Numbered from the stretch's first letter, positions 15,883 to 27,917 are shown. The stretch is 37,500 nt of DNA from Neocallimastix lanati (nom. inval.) (GCA_016946835.1 JACVTC010000015.1:535001-572500), one strand, 5' to 3'. A program made the numbers and translations. The notes: a model not told the origin generated them from the letters alone.

Positions 15883-17723
15883 ATGAAAACTATGAAACAA
15901 ATATTTTATTATATTGAAAGAAAAAGATTTAGTTCTTTTATCCCATTATATATTATTATATTTTTGCTTATAGAATTAACGAAAGCTGATGAATATATAA
16001 TTGAAAAACAAGAAGATTTTATCAATGTAACTTGTAATGATAATGATAATACTATAATAATAAATGGTGAAATTGAATTAAATAGAAATATTATATTGAC
16101 ATCTCATAAAACATGTAATATTATTATTAAAGGAAATGATCAGATAAATTCGGTTATCAATTTTACTGAGTCATCTTTAGAATTTCAATTTTACAATATA
16201 GAAAATGTGGTAATTGAAAATTTAACAATTAATGGAAATATTAATTTTGATGGACAAAATAATATTGAAATTAATAATGTTAATCATAATGGACTATTAA
16301 ATACCCAAAATCTAAAATTAGATACCAATATACAAATTAATCAATATAATTATAATGAAAATATTAAGGATCCATTAACGAAGGCAATCAAATTTTCTGG
16401 TGGAAATGTAATAATAGAAAATTCTTATTTTCATGGTGAAAAAGTTTTAGATAAGCCATTAGTAGACTATGAAGGGTTAAAAAATGGTAAAAATGAAATA
16501 AAAATTATTAATTGTATATTCAATTGTAAATATTCCTCAAGTGGAATACATGTTAATAATGGAAACTTTACACTTCAATCATCCTACTTTTCTAATGGCT
16601 ATAGTTCTTCTAATGGGTTAATAAATTATATAAAATTATTATAAATTAAATATTATGAATTATTATCCAATAAATTATTAATAATTAATAATAATCTTTA
16701 TATATATATATATATATAATAATAATAATGAAAGTGGATTTCTTTCAATTAAATATTCCAATGCATATATAAAGAATTGTACAATGGAAAATGGAATTAG
16801 TGATGATTCTGGTGGTGTTTTCAATATTTATAATAATTATTATTTTGAAGCAACTGATATAAACGTATATAATACAACTTCCAGAAAATATGTATGAATT
16901 TATTGAAATTATATATTAATTGTATGACATTATGAATCAAAAGAGTTTTCCCTTAATATTTTATATATATATATTGATAGGGAGGTTTAATCAGTGAAGA
17001 TTCGAATAAAAATTCAAATAGTATAGTTCGTCTAAGTCGAATAAAATATATTAATCTATATGAAAAAGAATTTACATACGGTGAAGGAGTTATTATAAAG
17101 TATAAAAATTATAATACATATGCAATAATTAATCTTTAAAATTAAAATTTATATTTAATATTTATATTTATATATATGTATATATGTATATATATATATA
17201 TATGTAGAAATTCTTCAAATTCAAAAATGTATTTATCAGATTTTTATGGTGAAGGATTTTATTGTCCTTTTAGTAGCTGTAAATTATTTTATATTCTGAA
17301 TCAATCGGAATTATCAATAACGTATGCGAATTATCTATTATAAAAATTTATTAAAAAAAAAAAAGTCACTTTTTTTTTTTTATGAATTAATATTAATATT
17401 AGAAAACTTTTATTATTTTGTATTATTTTATTTATATTAAAGCAACACAAATATAAATAATGTATGTGGTAATGGAAAAGGTGGATTAATAATACATTCA
17501 GAATCATATAATAAATCATCAGCTATTATAAATATATATAATTCTACATTTACAAATATGAACCAAAATTCAGAAACTGATTCGGCGATAATTGCCCATT
17601 CCGAAGGTTTATTAATTAATATAAAGAAGTAAATTCTACTTTTTTTTTTTTTTATAACTGATCATTATACACATATTACAATTAGTATAATGAATTATAT
17701 ATTTATTAATAAATAATTAATAT

Positions 17724-17755
<32 letters not shown>

Positions 17756-18155
17756 ATAAAAAAATATTAATAATGATAATTATTATAATCATTATTTTAT
17801 ATATATTTATATTTATTAAACTCTATATGCATAGCTCATTTTTTGGGAATATACAATCAAATATATCGCAGTACGTTTATTTTAAACGTTTTTATTTTAA
17901 TAATATTTTGTACGATGTAAATGTTTATATAAAATTCATAAACAATCAAATTTAAATATAAATATATATATATATATATTAGTATTATATATTTAGATAA
18001 AGGTTCATTAACAATGAAAAATGTAGAAATTAAAAATTTTTTTAACAAAGAAAAAACACAAGGAATATCTACTAATAATGAAAGTAATAAAAAACAAACA
18101 AACATACTTATTAATATATATATTTAAATATGTTATTTGTTATTTATAATAATAT

Positions 18156-18194
<39 letters not shown>

Positions 18195-19248
18195 ATAAAA
18201 ATTTTTTTAATCATATATTATATTTTTAAATATAGCCGATTGTAAATGCGATAATGTCACTTTTACAAATATTTTATTTGGTGGAGGTATATTAGAAAGT
18301 TATTAAATTTTTTTTAATAATATAAATATTAAATATATATATATATGAACATATATGATAAATTTTAATAAATAGAATTATTTAGAAGTACAAATAATGT
18401 TTTTGATATCAACAATCTCAAGGTATAATCAATAATATTAGTTAAAATAATCGAAAAACATAAAGACAAAACAAAAAATAAAAAAACAAAAAAAAATAAA
18501 AAAATTAAAAAAAAAAAAAAAATAAATAAAAAATATAAAAATAAAATTTAAATAATAATTAATATTATATTATTTAATTCTTTTTTATTGTTTTATTAAA
18601 TTTATATTTGATAATAAAAATATTAATATAAGGTGATTGGATATAATGACTGTCCAAATAATGATGATAATTGTTTAGCAATTCAGAAAAAAATCATGAA
18701 TAATGAAGAATCAGTATTACTTAGAATATATGAACAAAATAAAATAATAATGAATAATATAATCTTAAAAAACATTTATCTATGTATGTAAAAAATAGAT
18801 ATATAATTTAAATATTTATAAGTATTTGTTATATCAAAAAAAAAAAAACGCTCTAATTTTATTCATATTAATTAATTTTAGATACACTTTTCGAATATGG
18901 ATATAAAACAGAGATTATCGTTGACAATATGAATGTTGAAAATGCACACTTTAATACTAGTGCTATTAGTTGTTCATATAATATTCCACATAGAGTTGGT
19001 AGTATAACAATGAGTAATTCACTATTTAATTACATCTACAGCACAAACGGTCCATTTTTATATATAGATCTAGATGTTAATAGTTTTAATAATAAAATTC
19101 AATTTATTAATGTAACAATTCAAAATTCTGTAGCTGAAAAATATGGTGGTGCAATATTTTCATCAAGTGAATTCGCAAGAAATGTGATTTCCTTTGATAA
19201 TTGTACATTTAATAATAATACTGCTTCATTGGGTAAATTTTTATTCAT

Positions 19249-19279
<31 letters not shown>

Positions 19280-19315
19280 TAAAAATAAAAAAAATACTAA
19301 TAATAATACTAATAC

Positions 19316-19355
<40 letters not shown>

Positions 19356-20404
19356 TATAATAATAAATAAATAAATATATATATATTATTTTCAAGGTAC
19401 TATATCTCATTCATACAATCTTAATTCAGAACCATATATTTCAAATAAAAATAGTCTCATACAGAAATATGGTAATACCTCATTTTCCACAAATCCAACA
19501 CAATTATTTCGATATAATGGTGAAAATACTTTATCAATAATGTCAGGAACTGTCATAAATAATATACTATGTAATGATTATAAATAGTTTATAATTTTAA
19601 TATTATATCATTAATAATAATAATTAACTAAAATATTAAAATATTATATATTAATAAAAATTTTTAGTTTCTCTAAAAGATGATTATGATAATAGTATGT
19701 TATATCATAATAAATACATAATAAATACTAGTCCATAAATATATAAATTAATATTTGCTTTAAATAATTTATATTTAATAAATTTAATTATATTAACATA
19801 AATTCTTATATACATATATATATATATATTTATTTAAAAAAAATAATATTATTAATAAAAAATAACAATAATATATATAAAGTATTTGATTTTGGAAGGA
19901 ATTATGATAAAATAAATATTATTGATTTAGTTTTTTTCAAAATATATACAAATGATGAATTAAATACAGCTTTATATGGTTAAACATCAGGATATTGTTG
20001 GGAAAATTTTTGTGAATTATCAAATATAAGATGTAAATTTAAAATATAATATTTAAAAATACTATAATAAAATAAAATAAATAGTAGAATATGAATAGAA
20101 AGTACAGATTGAATAAAATAAAATAAATAGTAGAATATGAATAGAAAGTACAGATTGAATAGAATAAAATAAAAAAAAAATAAAAATAAATAATAAAAAA
20201 TAAAAGATAAAAAATAAAAATAAATAAATAAATAAATTATATTTATTTTAATTATATATAATACAAAATCAATAATTTATGAATGAACAGTAATCTAATA
20301 AATAAAAATTAAACATTTTATCACAGTTATAGGAAATCCTGGAAATTATACATTATATCTAGAAATAACAAGATTTGGTAAAATATATTTATGTTATATA
20401 TTTT

Positions 20405-20440
<36 letters not shown>

Positions 20441-20629
20441 ATACTAATATTCATAAATAAATGATAATGATTAAATATAATAAGGAAAATTTAAGCCTTT
20501 TAGTAATAATATTGGATCAGTTAAGGTTAATGTTAATGAATGTGATAATAATGTTTATAAATCTCAATATAGAGAAAATAATAATATAAAATCATGGTAA
20601 ATTGATTAATCTTTTTAAAAATAATATTT

Positions 20630-20671
<42 letters not shown>

Positions 20672-21096
20672 GTCATAATTATAATAATAATAAAAATTAC
20701 AAATAAATAAATAAATAAATAAAAAGTATATAAAAATAAAAAAAAATACTAAAAATTAATTATAAATCAAAAATTACTTCAATTAAAAAAAAAAAAAAAA
20801 TAAAATAAAATAAAATAAAATAAAATAAAAAAATTCATAGTTATATACCCTACTGTTATCAAGAATGTAATAGTGGTATTTGTATTAGCGATGATGTGTG
20901 TGATTGTTCAAAAACATTATTTACAGGAAAATATTGTAATGAGCATTACAAGTTAGGCGAAGAAATAATTTATAACGTATTATTAATCATTGGTTCTATA
21001 ATAATAATAGTCTTGTGTATTGGTTTTATGATTTATATAATTATTGAAAGACATAATGAAGTGATTAAAGCTGGTAATTTAATATTTTATTTTACA

Positions 21097-21129
<33 letters not shown>

Positions 21130-21180
21130 TAAATCAATAATAATTAAATCAATAATAATTAAATCAATAATAATAAAATC

Positions 21181-21222
<42 letters not shown>

Positions 21223-22694
21223 TTAATATTTTAACATATTAACAAAAATTTTTTATTATTTTTCTTTCTCTTTATATATAGCAAGTATTGATTTTTTAAT
21301 AATTATTCTAATAGGAAATATAATTTATTGCTTTCATGTAATATCAATAGTATTTACAAGATCTAGAACTACCTGTATATATATTATGCTATTTAAAAAT
21401 TTGGTAATAATACTGTTTTTTTTTTTTTTTTTTTTTTTTTTTTATTTTTATTATTATGAGTATAAATAATATAATAATTTCATAGGTTCTTTTTTAAATC
21501 TTTTTATAATACTTATATATCTTGTATATATTATTTGTTTTTTTTTTTATAATACTTATATATTTCAATATATTATTTGTTTTATTATTATTATTATTAG
21601 GGTTTTTCTTTAATTTATGGATCTATTATGATTAAATCGTTAAGAATATATAAAATGTATAAATATAATAATATTTTTACTTATTTATATTTAATATAAA
21701 ATATATATATTTATCAAAATAAAATAAAAAATAAATAAATAAAATAAAAATAAAAATAAAATAAAATAATATATATATCTAATATATACATAGTTTTAAA
21801 ATTAATAAAATTGGAGTTATGACGAAAAAATCAATGTATATTTCAGTATTTGGACTTGCTTTTATACATGTATTACTACTTTTTATATATATAATATTTG
21901 ATTCTTTCAAAGTTGAAATAAAATATACCAAAAAAGAAGAAGAATATGTTAATTGTAAAGTACCGAACCTGGAATTCTTAACGTAATAATTCTTTATATA
22001 TAATGAATATTTATTATTATACTTTTTTTTTTTTTTTGTACAATTAGCTAATACTTGAAATATATACTTTTATATAATTTATTATAGTGAATTTATTAAT
22101 TTAACAGTAATGGTTAATAGTTCTATAATATCCTATCAAATTCGATATATCAAGAAAGAATTTACTGAAGTATATTTCTATTTATTAACATTATTATTAC
22201 TATTATAATTATATTTTTTATATACAAATATTATATCTAATGTTGTTTATATATATATATATATATATATATTATTTAATTTTGATATTTTTTATTGTAT
22301 TTTTTTTACATTTTATTTATCAAAAATATTGAAACCTCAAAAAAAAAATTTTTTTTCGTAATACGTGTAGTCTTTAGCTGTTCCTGTCTATATTTATCTA
22401 TTAATTGAAATAATAATTATAATAACTAATACTATGGAAGAAATGACTTTATTATTTAAAGATTTTATCCACGTCTGTGGTTCATTTATATCTACTATCA
22501 CAGTATTATATTTCATATATTATAGTAAAGTTCAAACTATTACATTTAAGAAAAAAGAAATGCAATCAATGAATTCTTCACTTCAATCTACACCTCTAGA
22601 AGGAAATGGAATATATAAAAAAAATCAACTTAATGACCTTGAAATTATTATGTATAATAATATATACAAAATAACTGAAGAAAAAAAACTATAA
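15883..22694 (+). CDS. beta-helix/EGF/7TM class C GPCR-like receptor (in-frame TAA in exon 13)
   Basis: Exons: 15883-16616, 16735-16891, 16981-17099, 17208-17321, 17443-17628, 17983-18083, 18236-18298, 18376-18422, 18633-18783, 18882-19232, 19397-19570, 19668-19694, 19883-20032, 20327-20377, 20485-20596, 20841-21073, 21282-21403, 21601-21656, 21794-21982, 22088-22169, 22371-22694. The sum is 1181 codons with all phases consistent. Residues 1-34 are a signal peptide (PLYIIIFLLIELTKA). About 35-780 is a parallel beta-helix-like ectodomain with recurring GG turns (GGFLSI, GGLISED, GGLIIHSE, GGAIFSSS) and NCTFNNNTA rungs. About 851-878 is an EGF-like Cys cluster. Seven membrane helices follow, with the class C features of a Cys at the start of TM3 (about 955) paired with an ECL2 Cys (about 1037), SYQIRYIKKEFTES after TM5, SLAVPVYIY in TM6, and a TM7 ending near 1124. 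TAA at 19981-19983 (codon 775; TSGYCWENFCELSN follows in frame) would cut off everything from the EGF onward. Ligand unknown. The first donor (GTTAAT) and the exon 12 end are the least certain boundaries. Confidence 0.88.
19981..19983 (+). other. in-frame TAA within exon 13 of the GPCR-like gene
   Basis: Reading across it in one frame gives ELNTALYG, stop, TSGYCWENFCELSNIR, so the coding signal is unbroken on both sides. A single CAA-to-TAA change is the simplest cause. No short intron with GT-AG ends removes just this codon. Confidence 0.85.
20071..20162. repeat. 46-bp tandem duplication in a GPCR-like gene intron
   Basis: Two adjacent copies (20071-20116 and 20117-20162) containing AGTAGAATATGAATAGAAAG, essentially identical, inside the intron between exons 13 and 14. 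Confidence 0.85.
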
Positions 22695-22704
22695 TAAAAA
22701 TTTT

Positions 22705-22753
<49 letters not shown>

Positions 22754-24041
22754 ATTCTTTCAAGATACTATTTTTTTTTTTTTATCACAATTATAAATTT
22801 ATAAATTTACATATTAAATTATATATATTTAAATAATACTATTACATATAATTATAATAATTATAATAAATAAAATAAAATAAAAAGATAAAATATTATA
22901 AATATTATCTTCTTTGAAATTAATAATTAATAGACTGAAAAATAATGAAAAAAGAAAAAAGAAAACCAATAAATTTAATAAAAGAAAAATAATTATATAT
23001 ATATATATATTTTAAATTTATAAATAATAAATTTAATTATTACATAAATAACTTGATTATTTTTAACTTTTGATATGTAAAAAATATATTTATTTATTTA
23101 AAATTTACTTTCAATTAATACATAGTAAAAAATAATTAAATTATACTGTCTGTTTAAGTATTCTTAAACTAAAGAATATTCCCTCTTTAAAAAAAAAAAA
23201 AATAAAATAAAATAAAAAAAAAAAAAAAAAAAATTAAAAATTTTAAAATAACATCTTATATAAAGTTATCGAATCTTATTGGTTCGATATAACAACAACA
23301 AAATATGTAATTATAATAAATTATATATAATAAATTAAAGTTATTCACTCAAAAGAAATTTATATTTAATCCTAATTGTAAATATATATACCAAAATTTA
23401 GTTTGGAATTCAATTGGATTTTTCCTTTATAGAGATTTATTTAATATTTAATTGCAAATAAACTAAATTAAGTTTTAGAATTCAATTGGATTTTTCGTTT
23501 AAGATGTGAATATTTTAAGTATAATAATATCATTATTGCTATAAAAAGTTGACAGAATTAAAGATAATTGTGGATAAAGGAAATCAATTATTCATTAACT
23601 ATTGGAATATTCCACTTTTTCTAATATAATATTAAAAAACTATTCTAGATTTTTTTTTTTTTTTAAGTCTTTTCCAAGAAAAGAGATTTGCTATTATTAA
23701 TTTAAACCTTATTATTACAAAAAAAAATAATAATATAAATACAAATAAAAATATAAATAAAAATAAAAATAGAATAAAATAAAATAAAATAAAGTAAAAA
23801 TAAGATAAACCAAAATAAAAATAAATATTAATAAATTTATAAAATTATTAATATTAATATATATATATATATATATATTTTAAATCAAGTTATTTTAAAA
23901 TATCTAAATATTAAATTATTTATAAATAATAGGGGTATTGAGAAATTAATAATTATTATAAAACAGCAATATATAATAACAGTCAACATTTTTTAATAAA
24001 TTAACTTTATGATAGTCTTTTTACAAAATAAGTAGATTAAC

Positions 24042-24158
24042 TTTAATTTTTTATTTAATTTATTTATTAAAATTTTAATGGTTTATTTAATTAAATTATT
24101 TATTTTATTTATTTAATTTTTTATTTAATTTATTTATTAAAATTTTAATGGTTTATTT
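24042..24158. repeat. 47-bp direct repeat, 70-bp spacing
   Basis: Identical copies at 24042-24088 and 24112-24158, both ending in AAAATTTTAATGGTTTATTT, separated by AT-rich sequence. Confidence 0.85.
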
Positions 24159-24365
24159 GGTTTAGCATTTTTTTTTTCTTTTTATAAATAAAATACACAG
24201 TAGCACAAAATGTTTTAAAGAATTTTGAGTTTGTTTATATTTTATAATGGTACAAATCCCCAATATTTTGTATAGTTTATTCTTTTATTCTCTACTCTAG
24301 ATTCTTAACTAGTAAAAGAATTTTATATAAAAAAGAATTTAGTATAAGAATTTTATGTAAAAATT

Positions 24366-24441
24366 ATGAAATAATTGAAAAAAAGTATAATAAAATAAAG
24401 TTAATGAAATAATTGAAAAAAAGTATAATAAAATAAAGTTA
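24366..24441. repeat. 38-bp perfect tandem duplication
   Basis: Copies at 24366-24403 and 24404-24441, each starting ATGAAATAATTG and ending AATAAAGTTA, without a mismatch. Recent slippage or duplication. Confidence 0.9.
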
Positions 24442-24470
24442 AAAAAAAAAAATTTATATATATAATAACC

Positions 24471-24579
<109 letters not shown>

Positions 24580-24633
24580 TAAAAATATAATATAAATAAA
24601 TTAATAAATAATTAATTAGATAAAAAAAGAAAA

Positions 24634-25203
24634 ATGGTCGTTACAGTTGATACCTATAAAAATATTAGTCTCGTAACTCCAAAAAATAACATTGTAGTAA
24701 CTAATGAAAAATATTCTTTTAAACATCCAATCTCTGTATTAGTAAAAGATAAAGTATTATTATATAACAGTGATTTTGACATTAAGGATATTAATGGGAT
24801 AACTTATTTCAAGTGTAAATTAAAATCATTTGGAAAGGTACATATCTGTGATACTTTCGGAAATCTCATATATAACTTTTCATTAAAAAACTTAACTTTT
24901 TTGAAAACCATAAATTTTTTTGAAGGTAAATTAGAATATAATAATATTGGTCACATTACACCAGAACAAAGTATCATTGAAGAAGAATTTGATGGTGAAT
25001 TTTTTAACAAAGTTACCAGTAAAAAAGAAGAATTTAAATTAAAATGTGACGTTGTTAGAAAATCAGCTGTTATACTCTATAAAAAGGATGCAATTTGTAA
25101 AATTAATAGAAATGTTAAAGGTTACTACACTGTTGATATAGCAGAAGGTGTTGATGTTGCATTTATAATAGGTTTAGTTATTAGTTATGATAAATTAAAT
25201 TAA
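24634..25203 (+). CDS. LURP-one-related (LOR, tubby C-terminal-like) protein
   Basis: Intronless 189-aa protein of the LOR family (DUF567), a 12-strand beta-barrel with a central helix like the tubby C-terminal domain and phospholipid scramblases. The biochemical role of the family is poorly defined, and membrane or phosphoinositide binding is suggested by the fold only. Visible family hallmarks are a start resembling the first strands (KHPISVLVKDKVLLYN), DFDIKDINGITYFKCKLKSF, then HICDTFGNLIYNFSLKNL (the DxxGNxL turn), and the C-terminal helix signature YTVDIAEGVDVAFIIGLVIS followed by a final YDKLN. Length is normal for a stand-alone LOR domain. The start is the only ATG near the family start, 55 bases after an (AAT)36 tract. 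No signal peptide or membrane segment apart from the buried hydrophobic helix. Appears intact. Confidence 0.88.
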   Translation: MVVTVDTYKNISLVTPKNNIVVTNEKYSFKHPISVLVKDKVLLYNSDFDIKDINGITYFKCKLKSFGKVHICDTFGNLIYNFSLKNLTFLKTINFFEGKLEYNNIGHITPEQSIIEEEFDGEFFNKVTSKKEEFKLKCDVVRKSAVILYKKDAICKINRNVKGYYTVDIAEGVDVAFIIGLVISYDKLN

Positions 25204-25937
25204 AAAGTTTTTAAATATTCATATTGTAATATATATCATACTACCTACCTACATTATTATAATTATATATTATATATTTAGTTATATTCATATTGTAATA
25301 CATATCTTATTACATATTATTATTATATACTCATGTATTTAGTTATTCTATTTTATTTTAATAATTTTTTTTAAAAAAAAAAAAAAAGTTATCATTATAT
25401 ATTAGTTTATTATATAAAATTTATTCAATAAATAGTTTTCCTTTAATTAAATAATATTTTTCATTAGCTAATATTATGTTAAATCTTTTTGTGAATTTTA
25501 TTTATATTAAGTATTTTTATATATTATCTTAAATTTTATACTATTAATATTAGAACTTTTATTAATATTATTTTGTTTTATATTCATATTAAATATTAAT
25601 ATTTTATAAATTAGTTATTTATAAATACGAGTTTAAATCTTTTTGATGAATTCCTTGTAGAATTTTTATCACAATAATTATAGTAATGATTTTAATAAAT
25701 ATATATTAAAATATTGAAAGATTATACTCACAATAGTTATAGTAATGATTTTATTAAATATATAATACAATAATAGAACATTAATAATTATATTAATAAT
25801 AATAAATTTACAATAAATCCTAATAATAATTTTTTAATTATAACTACAATGCTTAACTAATTTTGTTAATTTAAATAATAAATTTTATATTACTTCCAAA
25901 CGGCATCTTGACCTAACAGTTAAAGCAAAATTGACTT

Positions 25938-26021
25938 GAAATTAAAATAAAAATGAAAAGTAATTAATTTATGTTAAAAATAATAAATAACTGAATTACT
26001 TTTCATTTTTATTTTAATTTC
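25938..26021. repeat. perfect 28-bp inverted repeat with 28-base loop
   Basis: GAAATTAAAATAAAAATGAA...AATT (25938-25965) is exactly the reverse complement of 25994-26021. Outside the perfect stem the flanks still match in part (left CTAACAGTTAAAGCAAAATTGA, right TCAAAATTTT preceded by AACATAACTG), so the original arms were longer, about 50 bases. A foldback element or cruciform-forming site. Confidence 0.9.
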
Positions 26022-26141
26022 AACATAACTGTCAAAATTTTATGTTATTATTTTAAAAATGTATTTATGTGTTATACGTTCCATAGCATATATCAGGTTA
26101 AGAGTCTCATTTTGATTTTATTTTAAATTTAAAACTTCTTT

Positions 26142-26148
<7 letters not shown>

Positions 26149-26203
<55 letters not shown>

Positions 26204-26213
26204 GACAATAATG

Positions 26214-26272
<59 letters not shown>
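26149..26272. repeat. pair of >50-base poly(A) tracts
   Basis: A runs of about 53 (26149-26201) and 54 bases (26219-26272) separated by 17 bases, the first preceded by eight T. They run into AAT repeats and then into the copia relict, making a false Lys/Asn-rich open frame at 26211-26417. Confidence 0.9.
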
Positions 26273-26300
<28 letters not shown>

Positions 26301-26303
<3 letters not shown>

Positions 26304-26770
26304 TTTAATGATGAAATTTATTCAAATGAAAATAACAGTTCGAATAAAATTAACTCCAAATTCTTCCGGATTCTAAAAAAAAAAAAAAAAAAAAAAGGCT
26401 ATTCCTTCAAGTCTTAAAACTATAAGAAGAAAGTTAGAGTCCAAGGATTCCTATATGATCGTATCTATTTATTCTAATTTTCCTACTAGCTATAATAAAG
26501 CAATTAGTTGCAACGATAAAAAATTACTGGATTAATCCTATCTAAAAATGAATTAAATAATTCATATACAAAAAGGATTATAACTTTTATTTCAAAAGTT
26601 TTTGCAAGTTAAAAAAAAAAAAAAAAATTTTTTTTTTCTATTAAATGGGTTTTTTGATATTAAAAGAGATAGTAATAATTCTATTTATAAATAATTAATC
26701 TCCTCTCGTTGTTAAAGGTTTCCGTTAAAAGTGGGGTATTGATTATGATCCTACATTTAAGGAGGAGTGA
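26301..26770 (+). mobile_element. decayed Ty1/copia retrotransposon, integrase-RT junction fragment
   Basis: Pieces of a copia-type polyprotein in correct order but in different frames: FNDEIYSNENNSSNKINSKF; an A run; then IPSSLKTIRRKLESKD...; then PTSYNKAISCNDKKL, matching the start of the copia RT domain (the PxxYxEAxxxxDKxxW signature); after a frame change NELNNSYTKRIITFISKV; then KWVF and DIKRDSNNSIYK, separated by one extra T in a T run near 26650; then LVVKGFR, TAA (26726-26728, expected Gln), KWGIDYDPTF, the conserved ARLVAKGFxQxxGIDYxETF motif of copia reverse transcriptase. There is no catalytic YVDD region, no LTRs seen, and no continuation after 26770. It is a short dead fragment. 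Confidence 0.82.
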
Positions 26771-27424
26771 TAACTACTTAATAATTATACTATATATATA
26801 TACTATATATTCATATTATTTTATATATATATATATTATGTAATTAATTAAAGTACTTTTATATTTATGTTTTATGTAAATTAGTTAAGTTAGCAATCAT
26901 TTTTTAATTATTCTGTATAACTTGTACATACGTAACAAATGTATTTAGATGATATACGTTTTATATATAATATCATTCTCTCCTTGTTATCCATGATTTT
27001 TAACGTATTATTATTTTAAACAAATAAACAACATTTATCAATAATAATAATGATAATAATAATAAATTCAATATAAAAAAAAAAACTTTTAATAATTTTA
27101 ATATTAATAAAAATTATTTTTAATAAAAATAAATTTCATAATTAAAATTTCATTCTTCTATTATACAATTTTTTTTGTTTATTATAATTTGTTATTTACA
27201 GGTCATTTAAATAATTGAATTTTTTTTTTTTATATTTATTTAAAAATTTATAAAGTTCAACATTTCGAGTTCTAATGATCCAAATAGATTAAAATTAATA
27301 TACTTTATAGATCTCGAGAGTAACTTTCTAATGAATTTAGTTTTAATTGAAATATTATCCTGAAATTTCCATTATTTGTAGAGTAGTCGTCTTTTTTCTT
27401 CAATTAATTATTATTAAATTTTTT
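26771..27424. other. AT-rich spacer between copia relict and foldback element
   Basis: No gene. TA repeats near 26791-26838 and unremarkable AT-rich DNA. A slightly less AT-biased patch at 27257-27395 includes ATCTCGAGAGT; no family is recognised. Confidence 0.5.
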
Positions 27425-27709
27425 AAGGGTTAAATTAAATTAAATTAATTGAGGGAGGAGAGTTGCATTTCGCCAAGTGGAGTAGTATTAAAATGTTGCT
27501 ATAAATAAATGAATAAATAAATAAATATTAATTCAAAATAACTTTTTTTTAAAATTGTTTTTATTCGATATTAATAATATTTAATTTCATTTATTGACTT
27601 ATTTATTTACTAATTTTCAACTTGGCGAAATGCAACTTGGCGAAATGCAATTTGGGGAAAGGCCCCCCTCCCACAAAATTCAATTAATTTTTTTAAAATC
27701 CAAACCCTT
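27425..27709. mobile_element. foldback / MITE-like inverted-repeat element
   Basis: The left end (from AAGGGTT at 27425, through AATTAATTGAGGGAGGAG to TTGCATTTCGCCAAGT ending at 27478) is inverted at the right end (ACTTGGCGAAATGCAA at 27620-27635 and again at 27635-27650, then GGCCCCCCTCCC, then TTCAATTAATT, ending AACCCTT at 27709). The core arms are perfect over 16-17 bases and the outer arms match with gaps. The right arm carries a 15-base direct duplication of CTTGGCGAAATGCAA. It is about 285 bases long with no coding capacity, and its GC-rich termini contrast sharply with the host DNA. A target-site duplication could not be defined. Confidence 0.6.
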
Positions 27710-27917
27710 TTGTTAAATATTAAATATTCCTATAGTATTTATTTTTATAATAAAAAATACAATTTTAAAAATGATATTATCCATAACGAAATTCAATTTC
27801 AATTAATTTATTAGTAAAATTTTTTAATCTTAAATCTGCTAATAGTTGTGACAGTTTAAAAATCTAGTTTATAATTTAATATAGTTTTAACGATATACTA
27901 TTTCTTAAAATTTTCGT
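27710..27917. other. AT-rich spacer
   Basis: About 200 bases of AT-rich sequence between the foldback element and the SINE-like element; nothing recognised. Confidence 0.5.

Larger units (their letters stand above)
25204..26300. other. LOR 3' flank and repeat-rich intergenic region
   Basis: No gene. It includes imperfect direct repeats of ATTCATATTGTAATA... (25217 and 25288) and of AATAATTATAGTAATGATTTT-like sequence (about 25673 and 25731), the perfect hairpin at 25938-26021, and two very long A runs (26149-26201 and 26219-26272) followed by AAT repeats to about 26302. Confidence 0.65.

Noticed and set aside
17773-17955. 60-codon open frame inside the GPCR-like gene
   Set aside because: Falls in intron 5; exon 5 joins exon 6 at 17983 in the correct phase without it, and the peptide does not resemble the ectodomain.
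26211-26417. Lys/Asn-rich small protein
   Set aside because: Product of the poly(A) and AAT tracts running into the copia relict; not an independent gene.
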